Assembly (NCBI GenBank): GCA_013042125.1
Contig: JABDQS010000326.1
Span: 1 to 13,064 of the forward strand
Reading direction: 5' to 3'
Length of the DNA stretch: 13,064 nucleotides
DNA from: Eudoraea sp.
GTDB taxonomy: Bacteria > Bacteroidota > Bacteroidia > Flavobacteriales > Flavobacteriaceae
In this document: in pieces, positions 12,718 to 13,064 of the stretch
Position numbering within the stretch: position 1 is the first letter of the stretch
Layout of the letters: the number at the start of each line of letters is the position of its first letter
Translations under genes and position numbers: made by a program
The notes under the pieces: generated by a model
Database searches by the model: none
The model's input: the letters and a program-made list of their open reading frames with translations, nothing else
What the model was told of the DNA's origin: nothing

Positions 12718-13064
12718 ATGGAAAAGCTAAAGGACATTTTTGCAAAATTCAACGATATTCTTTCTTATCAGATCTATGACAGTGAGAATATACACATCAC
12801 CGTTGGTACGTTTATGAGTATTGTAATCGCAGTTGTTGTGGTGACCTATCTACTGCGTATTTTTCACAATGTAGTTGTAAAGAAATTGCCGGAATCTGAT
12901 AAAAACAAGTTCGTCAGCATTTTTTCCTTTTTAAAATATTTGTTCTACATTCTTGTCATCATCGTAATACTCCATACTTCGGGAGTAAATCTTACGGTAC
13001 TCCTTACCGCCTCAGCTGCTTTGTTTGTTGGCTTGGGGTTTGCCCTACAAACCCTGTTTCAGGA
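12718..13064 (+). CDS. MscS family mechanosensitive channel, N-terminal part (cut by window end)
   Basis: ATG at 12718, one base after the permease stop, opens a frame that stays open to the window edge (115 residues seen). It has a short amphipathic start, a helix at about 27-47 (ITVGTFMSIVIAVVVVTYLL), a second at about 68-86 (IFSFLKYLFYILVIIVILH), then GVNLTVLLTASAALFVGLGF and ALQTLFQ. The last segment is the pore-lining TM3 of MscS channels: Ala/Gly-rich packing, then a Gly-Leu-Gly-Phe-Ala-Leu-Gln turn. Such channels release solutes when turgor rises suddenly. This start resembles small three-helix MscS-type proteins, but the beta and C-terminal domains are out of view. It belongs to the ABC exporter operon by spacing. 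Confidence 0.92.
   Translation, partial: MEKLKDIFAKFNDILSYQIYDSENIHITVGTFMSIVIAVVVVTYLLRIFHNVVVKKLPESDKNKFVSIFSFLKYLFYILVIIVILHTSGVNLTVLLTASAALFVGLGFALQTLFQ

Noticed and set aside
1..13064. Mobile elements, CRISPR arrays, toxin-antitoxin pairs or defence genes.
   Set aside because: No transposase, integrase, spaced repeats or known defence motifs were seen. Gene content and composition are those of a stable chromosomal region.

Overview
The window looks like chromosomal DNA of a member of the Flavobacteriia (phylum Bacteroidota), probably Flavobacteriaceae. Three things point there. The recognisable proteins match flavobacterial forms: an IlvE opening with a long N-terminal stretch, a DnaJ with a reduced zinc region, a DUF4920 lipoprotein and a grpE-dnaJ-ABC-MscS order. 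Several genes are preceded by the Bacteroidota -7 box TAnnTTTG. Shine-Dalgarno sequences are mostly absent. Base composition is AT-rich and even, and I see no transposase, integrase, phage gene, tRNA, rRNA or CRISPR array. This is ordinary housekeeping DNA rather than an island.

Left part (1-3540). The 3' end of a DUF1684 gene on the + strand converges on a minus-strand nitrogen operon. That operon reads PII signal protein, Amt ammonium transporter, then an outer-membrane beta-barrel porin, so it plausibly provides regulated ammonium entry through both membranes. Its promoter region carries two look-alike A/T-centred palindromes (CCCCTA/TAGGGG type), with centres 54 bp apart, just upstream of a good -7 box. 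A 12-bp hairpin separates amt from the porin gene.

Middle (3540-7235). On the minus strand lie a 62-residue two-helix membrane protein, a 59-residue single-helix protein and the fluoride channel gene crcB. The 59-residue gene ends 17 bp before crcB. Then come a MazG/HisE-like nucleotide pyrophosphohydrolase (+), branched-chain aminotransferase ilvE (-) and, divergent from it, a DUF4920 lipoprotein gene followed after one base by a stand-alone tRNA methyltransferase gene mnmD with a TTG start.

Right part (7235-13064), all on the + strand. A TIGR01777-type epimerase gene ends in a strong terminator. Next is a grpE-dnaJ chaperone operon with an elaborate promoter, a region that may encode a small RNA ending in an 11-bp terminator hairpin, and an operon with an ABC exporter ATPase, its ABC-2 permease (8-bp overlap) and an MscS-type channel cut by the window edge.

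I found no clearly new multi-gene system. The best leads are the paired palindromes upstream of the PII gene, the composite grpE promoter, the DnaJ that keeps only one of two zinc centres, the 59-residue small gene beside crcB and the possible small RNA after dnaJ.
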